Below are positions 1 through 14,500 of a stretch of 64,000 nucleotides of DNA, in pieces. The translations under genes and the position numbers were made by a program. Source of the stretch: Phytoseiulus persimilis. Its lineage: Eukaryota > Arthropoda > Arachnida > Mesostigmata > Phytoseiidae. Positions within the stretch are counted from its first letter, which is position 1; each line of letters opens with the position of its first letter. The stretch spans positions 5,766,001 through 5,830,000 of the forward strand of contig CM075101.1 in NCBI GenBank assembly GCA_037576195.1. Reading direction: 5' to 3'. The notes under the pieces are model-generated. The model was not told where the DNA came from. It made no database searches and saw only the letters and a list, made by a program, of their open reading frames with translations.

Positions 1-2159
1 ACATGATGCCATATCTGATCCTTGCGGTCGCCTCCGTAGTGGATGTCCCGAATCTTCAGCGTCCTGCTCGTTCGGATCGGCCACGCCGCGGCTCGCCGAC
101 AGTTGAGCTCCGAGTCACAGAAAAAGACGAGAGCTTCACAATTTGAACGACTCGATCAAATTTCAGGATTTAGCTCAGAGTTTCTTGCGAATGATTTTCG
201 GTCGGATCAGTCATCTTAAATCAGCTCCCCTCGAGGTTGAGAACTTCTCAGCGGTTCCGATTTCTCCTTCTCAGTTCATCGTTCCCATTGCGACTTCTTG
301 CAGGCATGGCTTACGTGAGTAGCAGCTAGTCAGAGGGCGGTCTTTAGCACAACCGCAGAGACCGATGAACGCACTGGCGGTTGAATCAAAAACAATCAAA
401 TGAATATCACTGGCTACGAGGAATATAATAAACAAACAAATGACATGTGTGAGTTGTAAGTTGCGATGTCCTTCGCCGAATACTCGCTTGACTGCGTCTT
501 CGCTGCTCGAAACTAATGATGTCGACTACCAGTAATGACAAGAGCAACCAACAGACGGCCGGCTAAACACTTGCGCGGGACTTGCGTTCCACCTATTCAT
601 CAACCAATTCGTTCGTTAGTTCGTTCGTTCGTTTGGATATTCATCAATGTCAACTGGCGATTCACACATCACGAGAATCGGTCGATGCTCATGACGTGTA
701 GTACGATTCATGGCATCCTGCACCAGGAGCAGCGGATTTGCACCGGAGCCAAAATGCACCGGGCGAAACTTCGATCGATACTTCGAAATGAGACAAGCGA
801 ATTCCAGATCTATTTTGGGAGGACTCCGCTCCGGGGTCTTCTACGCGAACCGCGGGTCTTCCTTTGGGAGCGAAGTTCAAGCAGCGAAAGAAAAGGTGGA
901 CCAAAATGGTGGAAGTTTCCTCATCGCATCCAAAATATTCTCAATCTTTTTTCTCGGCTTGGGTCAGTTCTGGTCGAATTTTCCGCGGACCGTCGAATCA
1001 ATTGCGTGAAAGAGATGTCGACATTCACGCTTGACCGCCCGACATAATGTTACCGACAGACACACTCAATCGCGCGCACCGAAGGACCCGGACGCAACCA
1101 ATGCTTCCACGGAAGACTCGTCCGCGAAGCCAAAGGTGCCTTTGCGCGACTTCGCTCTGACGTCCCAATCGAATCTTCGCCGCATCGCACCGCGCTGTGA
1201 TCGTTGTTCGAAACGAGCTGAATACAAGGCGGAGAAAAAACATCCCAATCTATCTTTTTGTCGCTCACCGCAGCTATTCTGATCCGTGTTCTTCCCTGTG
1301 AATTACCCGAAGCTCCGTTCGAAACGAAAAAGTTCCAAAGGGAGCGAATCCTCCCAACCGTGCGATTCACTGAGAAACCGCGATGGTTGGAGATGGCCGA
1401 GCCAAAGAGATAAGTTCTTCGGCGGAAGAGCTGGAAGTCGCACGAAAAAGCTCATGGTTCTTAAGCCGCGACTCGCACCGTCTGCAACGCTTCACAGTCT
1501 GCCGGTTGCAAAACAAGACGGCGACTACATCGACTGCGAGCTTGCGGTGCTGTCGATACTCTTGTAGTCGCCTCGTCATCGTGTCCTGCTTGCACAGACA
1601 GCCCTTAAGCCGCGTTATATCCCGACCATCCACCCGGCGAGGCGGGCAGCTTTCCATGGAGGCTCTATTGATCGAAGTCAAAAGTTTGTTCCTAGCCGAG
1701 CAGAGAGAAAGAGGGATTTGCAAAGTTTTGTCAGAGTCTCCGCTGATCGTGGCGGCTGACTATGCTCGAGGCTGTCTTTTTCTCTTCCGTTCGCCTCCCT
1801 ATCGTGCGCTCAATCTCCCGCTCGCCCTTCCCCTGTCTCTCTCTCCCTCTCGCGCGAAGACGATGGATGAACGGACGTGCTGCCACGTCCCATGATAACA
1901 TAACGTGCGGGCAACATCGGCTGCAGCAACCCTCAAGAGGTCGTCCGTCTTCGGGATTGCCCAGCGACACATAATGCAGCCTTATGCATCGAAGTCCACG
2001 CAAAACCCACCAGGGAGACACGTATTCACTCTCGTGCACGCACGCACCCAACCGTTCCCTGCCAAACTTCATATTTCAAAAACCGGAAGCTCCACATAAT
2101 GGCTCGTTGCCAACTTTTGACACGACGGAGCTCGGTCGGAAAATCGCGCGGGGACTCAC
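1..2159 (-). other. Lim1 intron 3 (partial)
   Basis: This is sequence downstream of the homeodomain exon donor. No exon carrying the rest of the homeodomain was found on the minus strand. Short CG-rich open frames occur on both strands without recognisable domains. A GTTC-type tetranucleotide tract occurs near 607-635. No gene is called here. Confidence 0.7.
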
Positions 2160-2581
2160 CTGTATGACGCGCATGTTGAGACCGGTTTCCTGAGCGAGCT
2201 GCTCCCGAATGTGCCTGGTCGGTTTCGGGGTCGCCGCGAACGCAGCCTTCAGAGTTTCCAGCTGCTTCGCTTTGATTGTGGTTCGAGGTCCTCGGCGCTT
2301 CTGACCCCCACTGCCGTCGTCGGGAACGTTGGCCTGGCCAGAGTCCGGCCCGCTTCCTCCGGAGTCGGGTCGTTTCAGGCCCGGCAGTTCTGTCATCTGC
2401 ATATTTTGGCTTGCAGTGGCGGGAAGCTGCGTGTGCTGCGGCTGCGGACTCTGCGAGCCGAGGGCCAGAAGGTCCCGATCGACGGAGTCTTCCCGGGGTT
2501 CCCTCTCCAAGAGGAGTTCCGACTGACTGTCCTGGGTTTCTTCCAGTTCCAGGGAGTGGTCGCCTGGAGATGCGGACATCA
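2160..2581 (-). CDS. Lim1: Lim1 third visible coding exon: linker and homeodomain residues 1-46
   Basis: The acceptor CGTTTCAG precedes 2581. The first two bases complete a Val codon with the G left over from exon 2, then the frame reads [14 protein letters not shown]. The linker is acidic and rich in Ser, Gln and Gly (residues about 125-218). The homeodomain starts [18 protein letters not shown] and runs to GLNMRVIQ. There the donor CAG|GTGAGT falls at 2160/2159, between homeodomain positions 46 and 47, so the recognition helix is split between exons. The next exon should start with VWFQNRRSK. No reverse complement of that motif was found at 1-2159, so it lies outside the window. Confidence 0.95.
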
Positions 2582-5500
2582 CTGAAACGAAAGCGAAGAG
2601 GAAACGGTTAGGGAGATCGAGAAAAAAGAACACTTACGACGCGACCCGGGAGGACGCGTCCTCCGCGACTCCTAGGAGGCTGCGACGTAGGAGATCGGGG
2701 TTCTCCTAGCCCGTTGTCTCCACCTCTGTCCGGTTTGGCCTGTGCGCCCCCTGGATTGTGGCGAAGAGATGCGCTCGCTCGCAGGCTTCGAGAGACCGCA
2801 GATGCGCGCCGAGATTCTTCGGATGTCTTCTTGTAGGGAGGGTGTATGCCACACACGTTGAGTCCATTACCCTGATCGATTGACTGTGGCCCTGCGGCTG
2901 AATCCAGGATGGCCAGGATAGCCATCCCATTCGGACAAAAGCCTGCTAACGGACCATGTGTTCGCCGGTTGGTTGGTCGGTCGGCCGGCCGGTCGGTCGG
3001 TTGGCCAAGCCGACCAAAAGACCGATGAGCGTTCCAGGCGGCGAGCAAGCGAGAGGCTTGGCTCCGATGCTCCAACCTCTATCTACCAAGGAGTTCCTCT
3101 GGCTATGAATATTCGGCGGCAGCAGGAAGTGGTTCCGCTAAGGTCCCTGGAGCTGCCACGCGAGCCGCATGTCGGAGAAAAAGCCCCCCCCCCCCCCCCC
3201 CCTGGTACATGTTGAAGAAAAGTCGAAAACTCTGTTTACTTACTGCCGTCTAGAGGTGTCATGGGGTTTGCACCAGCGCAGAACGAACCGTAATTTGGGT
3301 TGCCTGCAGAAAAAAAGAGTTTCTCTCAGTCTTCGGGTCTGGGCCATAGCTTTTCGGGCCAAGCCGATCATTTATCGCCGCTCCGTGAACACTGGCGAAG
3401 TTCTGGCCGAGAGACGTTTCCCAGTAAGAGGTCATGCATTTTTTATCAAACACTGTTGTGGTGCTTCTCGCCACCGGCCTGTTAGCAAGTCTCCTATTTT
3501 CGCCCAAACTTGTGGTGGCGTGAATATTGCATCTGCGCTCTTCCCTTCCGTCAGTATGCGATGGCCGCAAGAGGGTGTAGCGAAGCTGTTGGTTTTCTTT
3601 CGCTGGAGCAGCTTTCTGCCCGCGAGCGCTCCGCGTCACATTCTCGCAGCGACTCTTTGGAGACGAGTGAGTCGCGCAGCGCGTTCCAAGCACAGTCTCC
3701 GAGCCGGAACGGAAGCCAGGGTGACAGTGGCTCAAATTTCCCTCTCTCTCCTTCTCTCTCTACCTTCCTCTCTTTTAGCTATTCCTCTCTCTCTCTCTTT
3801 CTCTCGCACTCAATTTTCAAGTCGTCGATTCGGCAAGCCGGGATTCGGGTGTGACGTTCTTACGACATTCTTCGTCACTCCGTTCCAAGCCGCCGAGTTC
3901 GGTTTCCCGTTCGGCGGGGGCTGACCAACAACTTCCGTCCGGTTTCCCCCCTCTTCGCGTATTCCATAACTGGGTACGAGCGACGAGTAATAATGGAAGG
4001 TGTTTCAAAAATGATGGCCATGTACTCAAGGAGCGCGCGCTCCCTCGCGCTGTTGCGCGGCTCACAGCCTGTCTCCCACACCTTAAATGATGTGTGCAGA
4101 GGCAACGAGCCTTGGCCGTCGGCTCGGGCGGCTGAGATGAGCAGCTGTATTTCATACGGAGTTAGCTGGCTCACTGCCGTTCTCCTCGAGTTTGCATCCA
4201 CACGTGCGAGTCTCCCGCGGAACTGCCGCGCAGATAAATACACAGATAGGTCGACCCGAGCGTACCTGCCATCGTGCACGCGCACGTGCAATCAGCCAGT
4301 ATACGACAGCAACAATCCGCCGGGAAGGGGGACGGGGAAACCCACCGGCGAAGCAGGCAGATCCCACCACGGTGTCGACGCGGTTGAGCTCTTGCGTTTC
4401 GGTTACACGCTTGATTTGGAGCAACGTTCGAAACTGGTTCTCGACAGAAAACCCGCAGCAGCGACCGGAATAGAAGAAATTCAGTCAATGAAGAAGATCA
4501 CAAAATAAATATACGAGCGGGGACCGGTCATCCGGGGTTGGCAACAAGCATTCATCAACGCTGTGTAAATGACCGCGAGATATGTCGATCGGAGCCACGG
4601 AATCGTGATCGTCACCGAATCGACACACAAAGCCAGGCCGGGAACGGCGGACCAGAAGCGCATAATGCTTGGCACACAGGGCCGCAATCGGCTCGATGCG
4701 ATCTTTTGAAGTCGATCGGGGCTGGATTCGATATTCGGTCGGACTTATTCCTCTCTCACTCATTGTCCCTGATCCGGCAATTGGTTTGATCCTGTTGGAT
4801 CCTGGAGTTCAGACCCACTCTACTCGTGTCCCTTCACCAGCTCGCTTATGAGCGCGCTCCTCAGGATGATCCTCCCGAGGAGGCTTCGGCCCTAGTTTCC
4901 CGCGATGGTTGGAAGCCCTTCATCAGGATCGTTCCCGTGCCGCATCCGCTCAATTCTCCGAGAGTTCGCTGGCAACGACTCTTCCTTCGACTCGTCGTCT
5001 CTATTACCCAGCGCATCACGAGAACTGGCTCGTCTGTTGGCGGCGAAAAAAGCTGCTCCCTTGAAGACATCGTTTATGCGCTCCCTCGATCCAGAGTAGC
5101 AGGTCCTCCCTAACACAATCCCCGCACCGCCACCTACTTGCCGCCGCTGGTGTCTCTTTTTCCCTCCGTTGTTCGCCTCTTTTCCCTGCTTCCGTTAGCC
5201 TGGCTGACTTCTACCCTGAACGGTCGCGTGACCAAACGGTAATTCAAAGAGGCTTCTGGCAGGCTTCGAGCTTTTTCCCAATCACAGTTCACCCGGAGAG
5301 CTCCATCAGAGCTTCTTCTTCGCCTCGACGAAGCCCTTCTCGTTGCTCGGTCGGATCGTTTCGTTTATGCGTTCGTTTTTCCCTCGTTCGGCCGTTTCTC
5401 GGAGTGGTCGTGCTACCCGCGAAAAGCATCGACGAGCCACGACGTCTCGTTACAGCAAATGCGGAACTGGAGCTCCATCAAATCGGGGGGCAAAGTTGAA

Positions 5501-8500
5501 GACTCGATCTCTCGAGTCCTGAACCTGTTGCAGGGCCTCCGAGCTGTGTTTTTCCGGTGTCCCACAGTCCTTGTGTCGTCAAGAAGTCGCAGGATAAAAA
5601 CATTTTGAAATTCTCGGCAACTGGCCCTCGTTTGACAGTTTAAGACCAGTATAGCTTTGACGAGGTGATCCGTCCGGGCCCTGGGGACCACCGGGGACAC
5701 GGAGCGGAAGCGAAAGCTTCGATGAGCCACGCGCTTTGAGTGGGTTAACTCAGGGCATCCGCCGCAGCTCGACATCGATAGGTGCGGCCAACTATCCGAG
5801 TTCTCAGGAGTCCTTCCGCTGCCTTAGGACAGAACATTCGCAAGCGTCGGATACTTCAATCATACTTCCGAAGCTCTCTTTCCCTCAGACGACGACCGAC
5901 TCGGAAGATGACTCGTCTATTTTCTGGCGTTTGCCGCATAATCCGTTCCCGATGGCAACGGAATTTCCGCGAATCAGCGAAAGTCCGCAAGTGCGAGTCG
6001 GTCCTAGTAGTGCAAAACTAGGATTTCGGATCCGAGGCGACGAGAAACGCACATCGAGCGCTCGGAGATAGCTTGCCCTTGACAGCTAGTTGGCGAATCT
6101 CTCGACTCGAAGTTCGCAAAGCTCGCTCGATAGTCCGGCCGACTAGTTGGCTGAATGAAGAACTGAGTGACTGGTGGATATCTGGATGGCTATCTGCTCG
6201 GATGGCTGCATTGACTGCTTGCCTGGAGTGGACGAAACCGTAGAGAGTGAGATGTAGGACTGCTGCTGCTTCTGGCGAATTAGCATTTGAATGAAGCTGG
6301 CGCTCAGTCTAACACCCCCTGGCCACACCACCCCTGTTCAACAATCCAAACTCACTCCCTGACACCCTCATGCCAGTCGCACGGGTAAAGAGGGAGTGAG
6401 AGAGCGAACGAGCAGAAGAGAGTGTCCCTGCGAGTGCGAGTTCGCGGCTCCACAGCGTTGGGGTAGAGTCTCACAATATAAACTGCTGCTGCTGCTACTG
6501 CTTCTGCTGCAAGTGAGAGAGGTTGCAACAACAGTATCGACTCCGACTGCACACGAGCTCGCGGCACGGGGAGAAAGTGTTTTTTTCTTCTGCAGAAAAA
6601 CTCCAACAGCACGTCATTAGCACACGCCGATCGTTGGCCTGATTCCACTTCCAGACCGGGATCGACTTTTGGTAGCCTTTTGCGTTCCCCCGGAATTCGC
6701 AGCCGTTCTCCGAACCCGGCGGATTACGAGGATTTCGAAGACGTCGACTAGACGCGATGCCTCGCTCCCAAACTCCAGCGGAAACCGAGAGATTCGGTGG
6801 GATTCCTCTCCATACGAAATGAGGAGGCCACAAAGTTTCTGTTTGGAGGGAAACAAACGATGGGAGGAGAGCGAGCGGCTTCATGGAGGGGGAAGCCATG
6901 AAATCGGCTTGCAGGCTGGCCAAAATAAATGGACGTTTGAAGAAGCGGCCCGATCAGCTGGCCATATAAATGAATGAATGAATCCCGAAGACGCTCGGGG
7001 GGTCTGGCGACAGAGTTGCTGGAGAGGGGAACTCGAAACCAGAGTGGTGGGGGAAGGGGGGTTGCGGAGTCGGGCAGGCGATAAATTAGAACTTGATTTG
7101 CATTGATGACTTTACTCAGGAGCGTGCGGCCGACGGGCTGTCCGACCGGTTGGCCGACCGCCCGCCCGATCACCCGCCCGCCTGCCCGACCCGGCGACGA
7201 GGGAGTGAGTGAGCGAGATCAGATCGAGGAAACGATCTCGAACCTCGGAGGTGAAGAGACCTTTCGCGTTGAAGTCGTTGACAGCTCATTCTTGCAACGA
7301 TGGCAGCTAGCGCGCGAGCCGAAGCAGTAGTCGATGATCTCGCGATAAGGACTTCATTGAGCTGCCCAGGAATCTGGGAGCCAGTCCCCAAAGGAATGGA
7401 ATCGTCTGTTCCCTCCTGTTGGGATCTACCCATCCGTCAGAGGACCTGGCTCTTGGGTTTGCGATTTCCGCCAAAGAGTGCGAGTCATGGGTCGGAACGC
7501 CGTTTTTGTCAATAATGGAGACGCGAATCACAATGTCCGCGCTCCGAAATTGAGCGGTCCGCAAGCTGTGATGTCGCGGCTGTACCGTCGACGCCGAGCC
7601 AAATAACAGAGCATCGACAATCGCGCTCCTGGTCTTACCGATCCGCAAACCGCTGGGGCGGGAGAATGAAGACGACGGAACACGACTTTCAAAGAACGCG
7701 GCAGTCGAGAGGGTTGCCGACGACAGAAAAACACGGTCGACCAGATGAAGAAGGCTCTTACGAGAAATGTGTCAAGCGACTCCAGGACTCCGGCCTGCGT
7801 GAGATCCCCTATCGTTATTACACGGCTGTCGTGTCGCCCTCGCACTGGACGGTAATGGCTATGATGTCGAATGGCTGCAACAAGTGCCCAGGGTCGAAAT
7901 GTCAACAGAGCCGACTGAGATCGGGGAATGAGCAGTAGACAGCTTCCGCTTCCGGTAGAAAGATACCCAAATCGACTGAACAACCGGAGAGCTCTTGATC
8001 CCTCTCGCGTTCGCACCCTGTTCCGTGCAAGCCGACACGCCCACAACTTGTGTAGCTTGGAACAATAATGAAGAGCCTTGCGCCAACGTTTGTGGCACCG
8101 GGCAGTCGAGAAGGCCGTTCATGCACGCTCACATGGTTTTTCCCGCCCCGTAAGCAATGGTCACGGGAGAGCGGTCGTCGCAAAGCTCCGTCTTCGATCG
8201 CGGAAAACTCGAGGAACGCTCATGATCGAAAGGATTCGGAGAAGAGCTTGGACACGAGCGCTCGGCTGTCCGAACAAACCCTCGGTCCCGAGTGAAAAAT
8301 GCACTGTCGACCCTTCTCGCTTCGCGAAGGAATGTATCGGACATTCATCCATCCATTGTGTTAATTTAGCTGCCTCCCTATCCGCCAGCCAGCCAGCCAT
8401 CGTTGTACCTGCTCGGCTTGGGAATAAGGGCTCCGGGTTGGCGACCCAGCCGGCGGGTCTGTCTACTTCTCCCCAGATGCCCGGGAGCTGCCTTCCCGGG

Positions 8501-11500
8501 CCGCTCGCTTGCCCCTCGCTTTGGCAAGCTTACCAGCTCGCCCTCCTGTTCGAAATGTTTTTGTTGTTGCTCCTTTCTTCTCTGGGAGCTCCCTGTTTCT
8601 TTGGACGGTTGGTTTTCTTCGCTCGGTGCGAACAGCTCTCGCTAGCGCCGACCGATCGCGACGCAAAGCGGCTCGAAATCCTTCGGGACCATCGATCGTC
8701 GGTTGTTTGGCCCAGAGACCGTGAGCCGAAAAGCTAGAATCGCTCGGTCGCGATACCTCGCGCCAGTTGTAACTCGTCCACGAGCGGACGACTCGATAAT
8801 GACTCGGAGCTGTCGACTGAATGTTCGCGGATTGAGAGCGCTCGACACAACAATAAATCAATCGTTCGTTCGAATTTCCGGTGGAGGCCCGCCGATTCGC
8901 AGCAGGTTCCTCGAGGTGCCGCGGGTCATCATCGAGGGGGAGGTTGTCGTCGCTCTTCGATGTTGTCTTCGGAGCCATTTGTGTCCGACAGCGGGTTGGT
9001 ACGTCCACGTACGCGTGCCACCCTGCTGACATTCAACGTGAGAAATACAACAGCTTTGCGGTCGTTAGCGGCTCAGCGTGCGTCGTGAAGGGTTGCTTGC
9101 TCAGTCGCGCTCCGCTCAACGACGCTGACCTCGCTGGGTCCGTGTCTCATCCGATTGTTCGGATCATCTCCCCCGAAGCATCACCGTCACTGTCTCCCTC
9201 AGCGCGAGTTCCATTCGTCGGCATAGGGGAAACGTGTTTCGCTGCACGACTCAGCGTAGGATTCCAAATTTGTTGCTGACGCCCAGCACCGCAGATGCGA
9301 TTCAGCCAAACCGCTGGCATCGGGGTTTCGTCCCTGCGCATGGGCACGGAAGGCTGCATGCACGCATGCGCGCGCACTCGAAAGTTGAGCCACCTCACTC
9401 TCTTCCTTTGTCTTATCTCCTATTTTACAATTGCGAGCGGTCTGTCTCAACGGAGTTTCGAATTTCGAGATGACACCGGTTACGTTTCCGCGGAGAACGA
9501 GTCAGAGACGGGCAGGCACAAAAAACAACTCGAACCCTGTCGTGCGACTCAGCGGAGTGCAGGTTCCTGCCCAGCAGGGGGTTTCGTGAGGACACTACGG
9601 CTGTATTTGGCGGTTGAACGAATCGAGGTTTCCAACCGGCACTTCTCAGATCTATGCATTTTGCGACGCCATTCCAACTAGTCAAGTGAGACGCCTGGAT
9701 GCCGAAAGTTGAGCCTTCCAAACTACGAAGCATCGATCGGTTCCGCGAACGACGAGGGCTCGACCGAGAAGCGAAAAAACCGGCGTAACCGCGGCTCGAC
9801 GGTTCCAGGTGATGGAGGGAATAGGCTTCGAGGGAGAGAAGCGCGAGGAGCAAGATCGGCCCACTATGTCCGATTCTACATCGATGACGACAGGGAGGAT
9901 ATTCCAAGGGACTCCATTCGGTAATCTCATTGCTCCGATGAAGTCATTGCTCCCATGCTCCGAAAACTTGCCGGCGTCCCCGCTGACGGTCGCTGTTTTC
10001 TGAAGGGAACGAAGTTCAAGCTGTCCCGCACATATGGGGCACGGTTGAGTTTCAGCGGGAACAGACGGAACGAGGGGAGAACCAGCCCGCGGAGAAACTC
10101 CTAAATCCTCTGCGAATCCTTTCTCTCGGCCAAAGGATCCCAAGCAGGACTGCAGCCCAGGCTCTCTAGGAGTCGAGTGAGTGCGGCCGCTTGGCTGCTA
10201 ACGCGTCACCAGGCGGGGAATAGCTGCGGCCGCGATGGGAAAAACCGAGAAGAGGGAATGAAGAAGAATTCCACGAGCAGTCACAGAGAGAGAGGCTTCG
10301 GGATTGAAGCGTGTGTAGCAGCCACGGAGGAATGACAGCGGATAGTGGAAAAGATCCTCAACCCGTTCGCTCGCTGATCCTCATGGAAAGAGGAGATGGT
10401 CGGTCGTCGCACCGCCCGCCCGTTTGCCCGAAATAACCGACAGGCGCCCACTCAACCAACCAACCAGCCATCCAACCGACTCTAAAGCAGCGGCGGCGAA
10501 GCTCGGAGTCGCACCAGCAAAAGCAAACCTCCGTCTCGAGCTTTAGTGCCGCCCCTTTGCGGGGTCTTGGGTTTTCCGAGCCGAGGAATAAGAGAGCAGA
10601 GGACAGACGGCGCGATAAGCGTCAGCGAACCCACAGAGCTCTCCTCGGGTTCGAACGCGAGTCGTCTGATGTGATTCACGATCTTTAAAAAGTAGGCGCT
10701 ATTACAACAGCTCACAGTTGCTCGAACGACCGTTTTCTGTAATCGCCGAGCTCCACTGGAGGTTTACGGCTGGTTGGGTCTGAGGGTGATCGAGTGAACT
10801 CCGCCGTCGGGTGAGCCGGTATGGCTCCGCGCTTTGTTGCAACGCGCGAAAATCTGGTCGGAACGCGTCGGAACTCGTTGCCGCTCGACTTCGTGAAATC
10901 GAATTTCCCGATTGGACAAGCGCTTTCGCCGCACTTTCTTCAACGGAATCATCCCCTCTCAGGGTACAGCACAAACCGCTTTCCAGACAATGCAGCTAAC
11001 CCATCACCGAAGAGGCTCATCTTCGCGAACAGAGACCCCGATGGGCTCCAAGGAATCGCACCGCAGGTCGTTGAACCCAGACATAATAGAAAAAAATTGT
11101 CGCGAAGATAAATCCATTGGTGTCTCCAAGTGTACGAATGCACGTTCCGAAATGACTGCCAGGGCAGCTTTCGTTCGAACGTATTGAAACACCAGCCGAC
11201 ATTGGAGATCGGGAGACTTCAGCGCCTGCGCCGCGCCGCCGTTGCTCCGGAATCGAGTCGCGAGATATGGTGTCCAGAGACGGGTCTTCGAATCGAAGTA
11301 AATTGTGCGGGGCCTGCATTGTGATTCGGTTCCGTTTCGCCTTATGTGATGCCGCTCACAGGTCGACTTATCGGAGTCGTCAGCCGCACCGCTACCCAGT
11401 GGACACGTGTCGCAAAGTTCGTCCTCATTGATGGAAGACTCATTTCAGAGGCGAGATACCTTCTCGCTAACAAAAAGAACAAACAGCTAATGTTCGCACA

Positions 11501-14500
11501 AAGCATTAGCTTTGACACATCAATATGTGTCGGCGATCGGGACCAAACTACTCAGTCGGAGGCCAGTGTCCGCAGTGGGATCCGACGACAGCCCCGCGTC
11601 GAGAACAAATTCGCGATAGTTGTTGCCATCGCTAGCTCCAGATGCCCGTAACGAGTGAGTCGATTTCTGCGGCACTCCGATGGAGTCGGCCCAGGGAGCC
11701 AGTGACATGGAAAATCGACACGATTCCCATGAAAACACAAAACAGAGCTGAGGTTCCCGGCCGGCTCCCTCCGCACGCCACTCCACGTGCTGCTCAAGTG
11801 CCACATTCGTGCCCCGCGACCGCCGCTCCGAAGCGCACATTAGATCGAGTATGCCGCTCCTCTGTTTGCGATCGCAGAGATTCGAGGAAGCGATCGGCGA
11901 GCCTGAGAATCGAGAATGACCCTTGAAATTGGAAACGCGATTGTGACATCGGACTTGAACTGCGTGCTTATTTCTCGGCACTCCGATGCGCTATTTCTTC
12001 GCCTCTAATGCGCCGTTCCTGAGGAGCCTGCGCGTCGAGGACGCCATCTCCTTTCCCGCTTTCTATTTTCCTCCGAGTGAACCGATCGCGGGCCGACCGG
12101 CTCCTGGATCGGTCGAACGCCCGGTTACCTGTCGCGGAAGAGACTCGAGCCCGCTGCCCGAAAGCGGATACTCGGCGAGACTGGGAAACGAATCGGAGAT
12201 AGAGCCTGGCGTTCGAGTCTTCACCTTGGCTTCGGAGCATTGGGTTCGCGCGAGACTAGAGATCGGGACCAAGATAGGTTCGGCGTGTCTCGACGAGGGA
12301 GGGGGGGGGGGGGGGGGATCAGAGGAGAAACGCCGAGAGGGCGAACTCAATGCTTGTCGAGAGGTGATGGCGGAACAGCGCGTCGAAGGCTTCCGAAAAC
12401 AAACACGGCGAAAGCAAATATTGAAACGACACGAAGTGAAGGGACACCACCTCCACCGCCCCTGCTCCCTCTCCCTAGATTCCCTCGTTCTCGGTTCTTT
12501 TTCAGTCCGCGTTTGCTTTCCCGGATCCGCCGACCCCCTGATCGGATATCTGTCTGATCGTTCACAAGCTTGCGATTCCCGCCGCCCGAACTCCTACCCC
12601 AACTTTGGGTACTTTCCTCGTACCCTCCCTCCTGGGCCCTTCTTGCCCCTTCGCACATTCGGGGTGGCTCTCCGCTCCCCTGCTCATCTAGCCCAGGTTT
12701 CAGGCTCGGCATTCGTCGAATGTGCGGTCGTTCCGATGACGAGGACGCACACGACGCACATCTTCGCGCTCGGCAGAGTTCGACTCTCCTCTCGGGCGCC
12801 CGTTCAGTCCATCTGAAATCTCTCGATGTCCAGAACTGTTACACATACGAGTCAGACTTTGAAGCCCAGTCTTGGAGCTTGATGTGTCTCATCCGTAATG
12901 TATAACGCTTCGAGCATGCTCTCACACGCCCCTTGGCCCCTGCACGCCTGAACCTTGATCCCTCGGAGCGGATCGATCCGAGAATGTACGAGATCATCGG
13001 TCAAATGAAGTTTCGCTGAGGAACATCATGCAGGAGGTATCGAAGCGGAGCCTCACCCACGTAGCGCATGCGAGCCAGGGAGAGAGATGAAAGGTTTACT
13101 TGGACCAGAAGCATCTGCGATGTCAGCCGAGCGACCTAGCAATTAAAAAATGCTGCAGAAGTAGATGCGCGGCCATCAGACGCAACCCCTGGTTTCGTGA
13201 AGTGGGCGGATGAACGGAATGATTAGAATGTCAGGAAAGTCAGAGGTCATTCACGAGCGCGTGAAGCTAAGCGAAACCTCACATCGGAGCGCCCAGGACG
13301 CGTCTGCGTTCTTCCGGAAATGTTCCCAGCGCTTCCCGAGACGTCTTTGGCTTACGTTGCGGCCCCGCTTTTCAGAGATCGCAATTCGCTGCGTTGGAGA
13401 TCACAAGCGGCGCGAAAGACGAACTGGTCGGCGGTCGAGTGAGCCACACATGCAGCCGCCCTCGCTCAGCGATCAGTGTTCAGCTTTTATCTCCTCGTTC
13501 TTCTCTGTCGGCAGCCACCGAAATGAGATAAGATCATATCAGGTGCTAAATGTCGAAGCACAACTCCGATGGAGAATCTCACGCGAGTCCCGCCGATGCC
13601 GCTGCCGCCGCCGCCGATTCCCTCTCTGCCTCGGCGGGGTGATTTGCGCAAAGAACGTCCGCCGTTTGCAGTGCGTGAGGATTCGGTGACGCGCTGGTTT
13701 CAATCGTTAACTTCACTTTCCATCAATCACCGAGAAGAGCAACGTCGATGACGATCGTTTGTGATCGATAGCTTTTGACTGATGATGTTCATTCCGAAGA
13801 AAATCGCGTGTCACGATTTTTTCGCGGGATTCGTCGCTGTTCCGACGAAGATGCTCACTGGCACCCTACCCAAATCAAAAGTAGTTTTTTTTTTCGGTCA
13901 GCGGCGTGGAGGTGCGTCTTCATGCTCCTCTGATGTATTTCGTCGAGCCGAGAATGAAACAACCGAAGCGAGAAGCGCTCGCAGATCGACCGACGGGCAG
14001 AGTTTTTAATCTCTCCTCCAAGCGCGGATCCGAAGCGACGGAGGAAAAAAAAAAGACTTCTTCCTCCCTACGGCGAGAAGGAATTCCCTCGACCGGACAA
14101 CATCGAGACACGAGAAGAACGAGAGCACGGCGAGGGAAGTGGAGTTCCGCCAGAATCTCCGATAGATAATAAATCGCTTCCTCATAAATTAGGCGGAGGG
14201 GAAATCTTCAGCAGAGATTTTCACCATCCAGCCGGCAGGCACCTCGAGCTGCTCGATATTGAGCGCGCTCACCTCTTCGCAGCTGCCCATCCCGCAGAGA
14301 GTTTGCCTGGCCGAGTCCGGTCGGGCGTTTGCAACGGGCGGACAGATCGATCACATCGTTATTTAGTCTTGTTCCGACTGCCAAATCATCGGAGTCTCTG
14401 TTTTCGCAACACTCAGAGCCGACCAGATGAAGGTAGCGAGTCTGGACGCGCGTTCACAGATTCCGCTGGAATCTAAGCCTCATGAGTTGGAGCTTGAAGT

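Noticed and set aside
1-120. Minus-strand frame reading LKIRDIHYGGDRKDQIW at the left edge as the next Lim1 exon
   Set aside because: The exon after the split homeodomain must begin VWFQNRRSK and this does not. No convincing acceptor precedes it.
2211-2585. Plus-strand open frames opposite the homeodomain exon
   Set aside because: They are antisense shadows of the conserved Lim1 coding sequence.
3169-3924. 251-codon plus-strand open frame beginning with poly-proline
   Set aside because: The start is a C19 homopolymer and the rest has no domain or splice context.
8463-9032. 189-codon minus-strand open frame beginning near [13 protein letters not shown]
   Set aside because: The N-terminal stretch looks protein-like, but the rest is Arg-rich without domains, and it does not fit the Lim1 phase as an exon.
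11986-12816. 276-codon plus-strand open frame
   Set aside because: No recognisable domain. It crosses a G17 homopolymer and lies antisense in a Lim1 intron of moderate to high GC, where long chance frames are expected.
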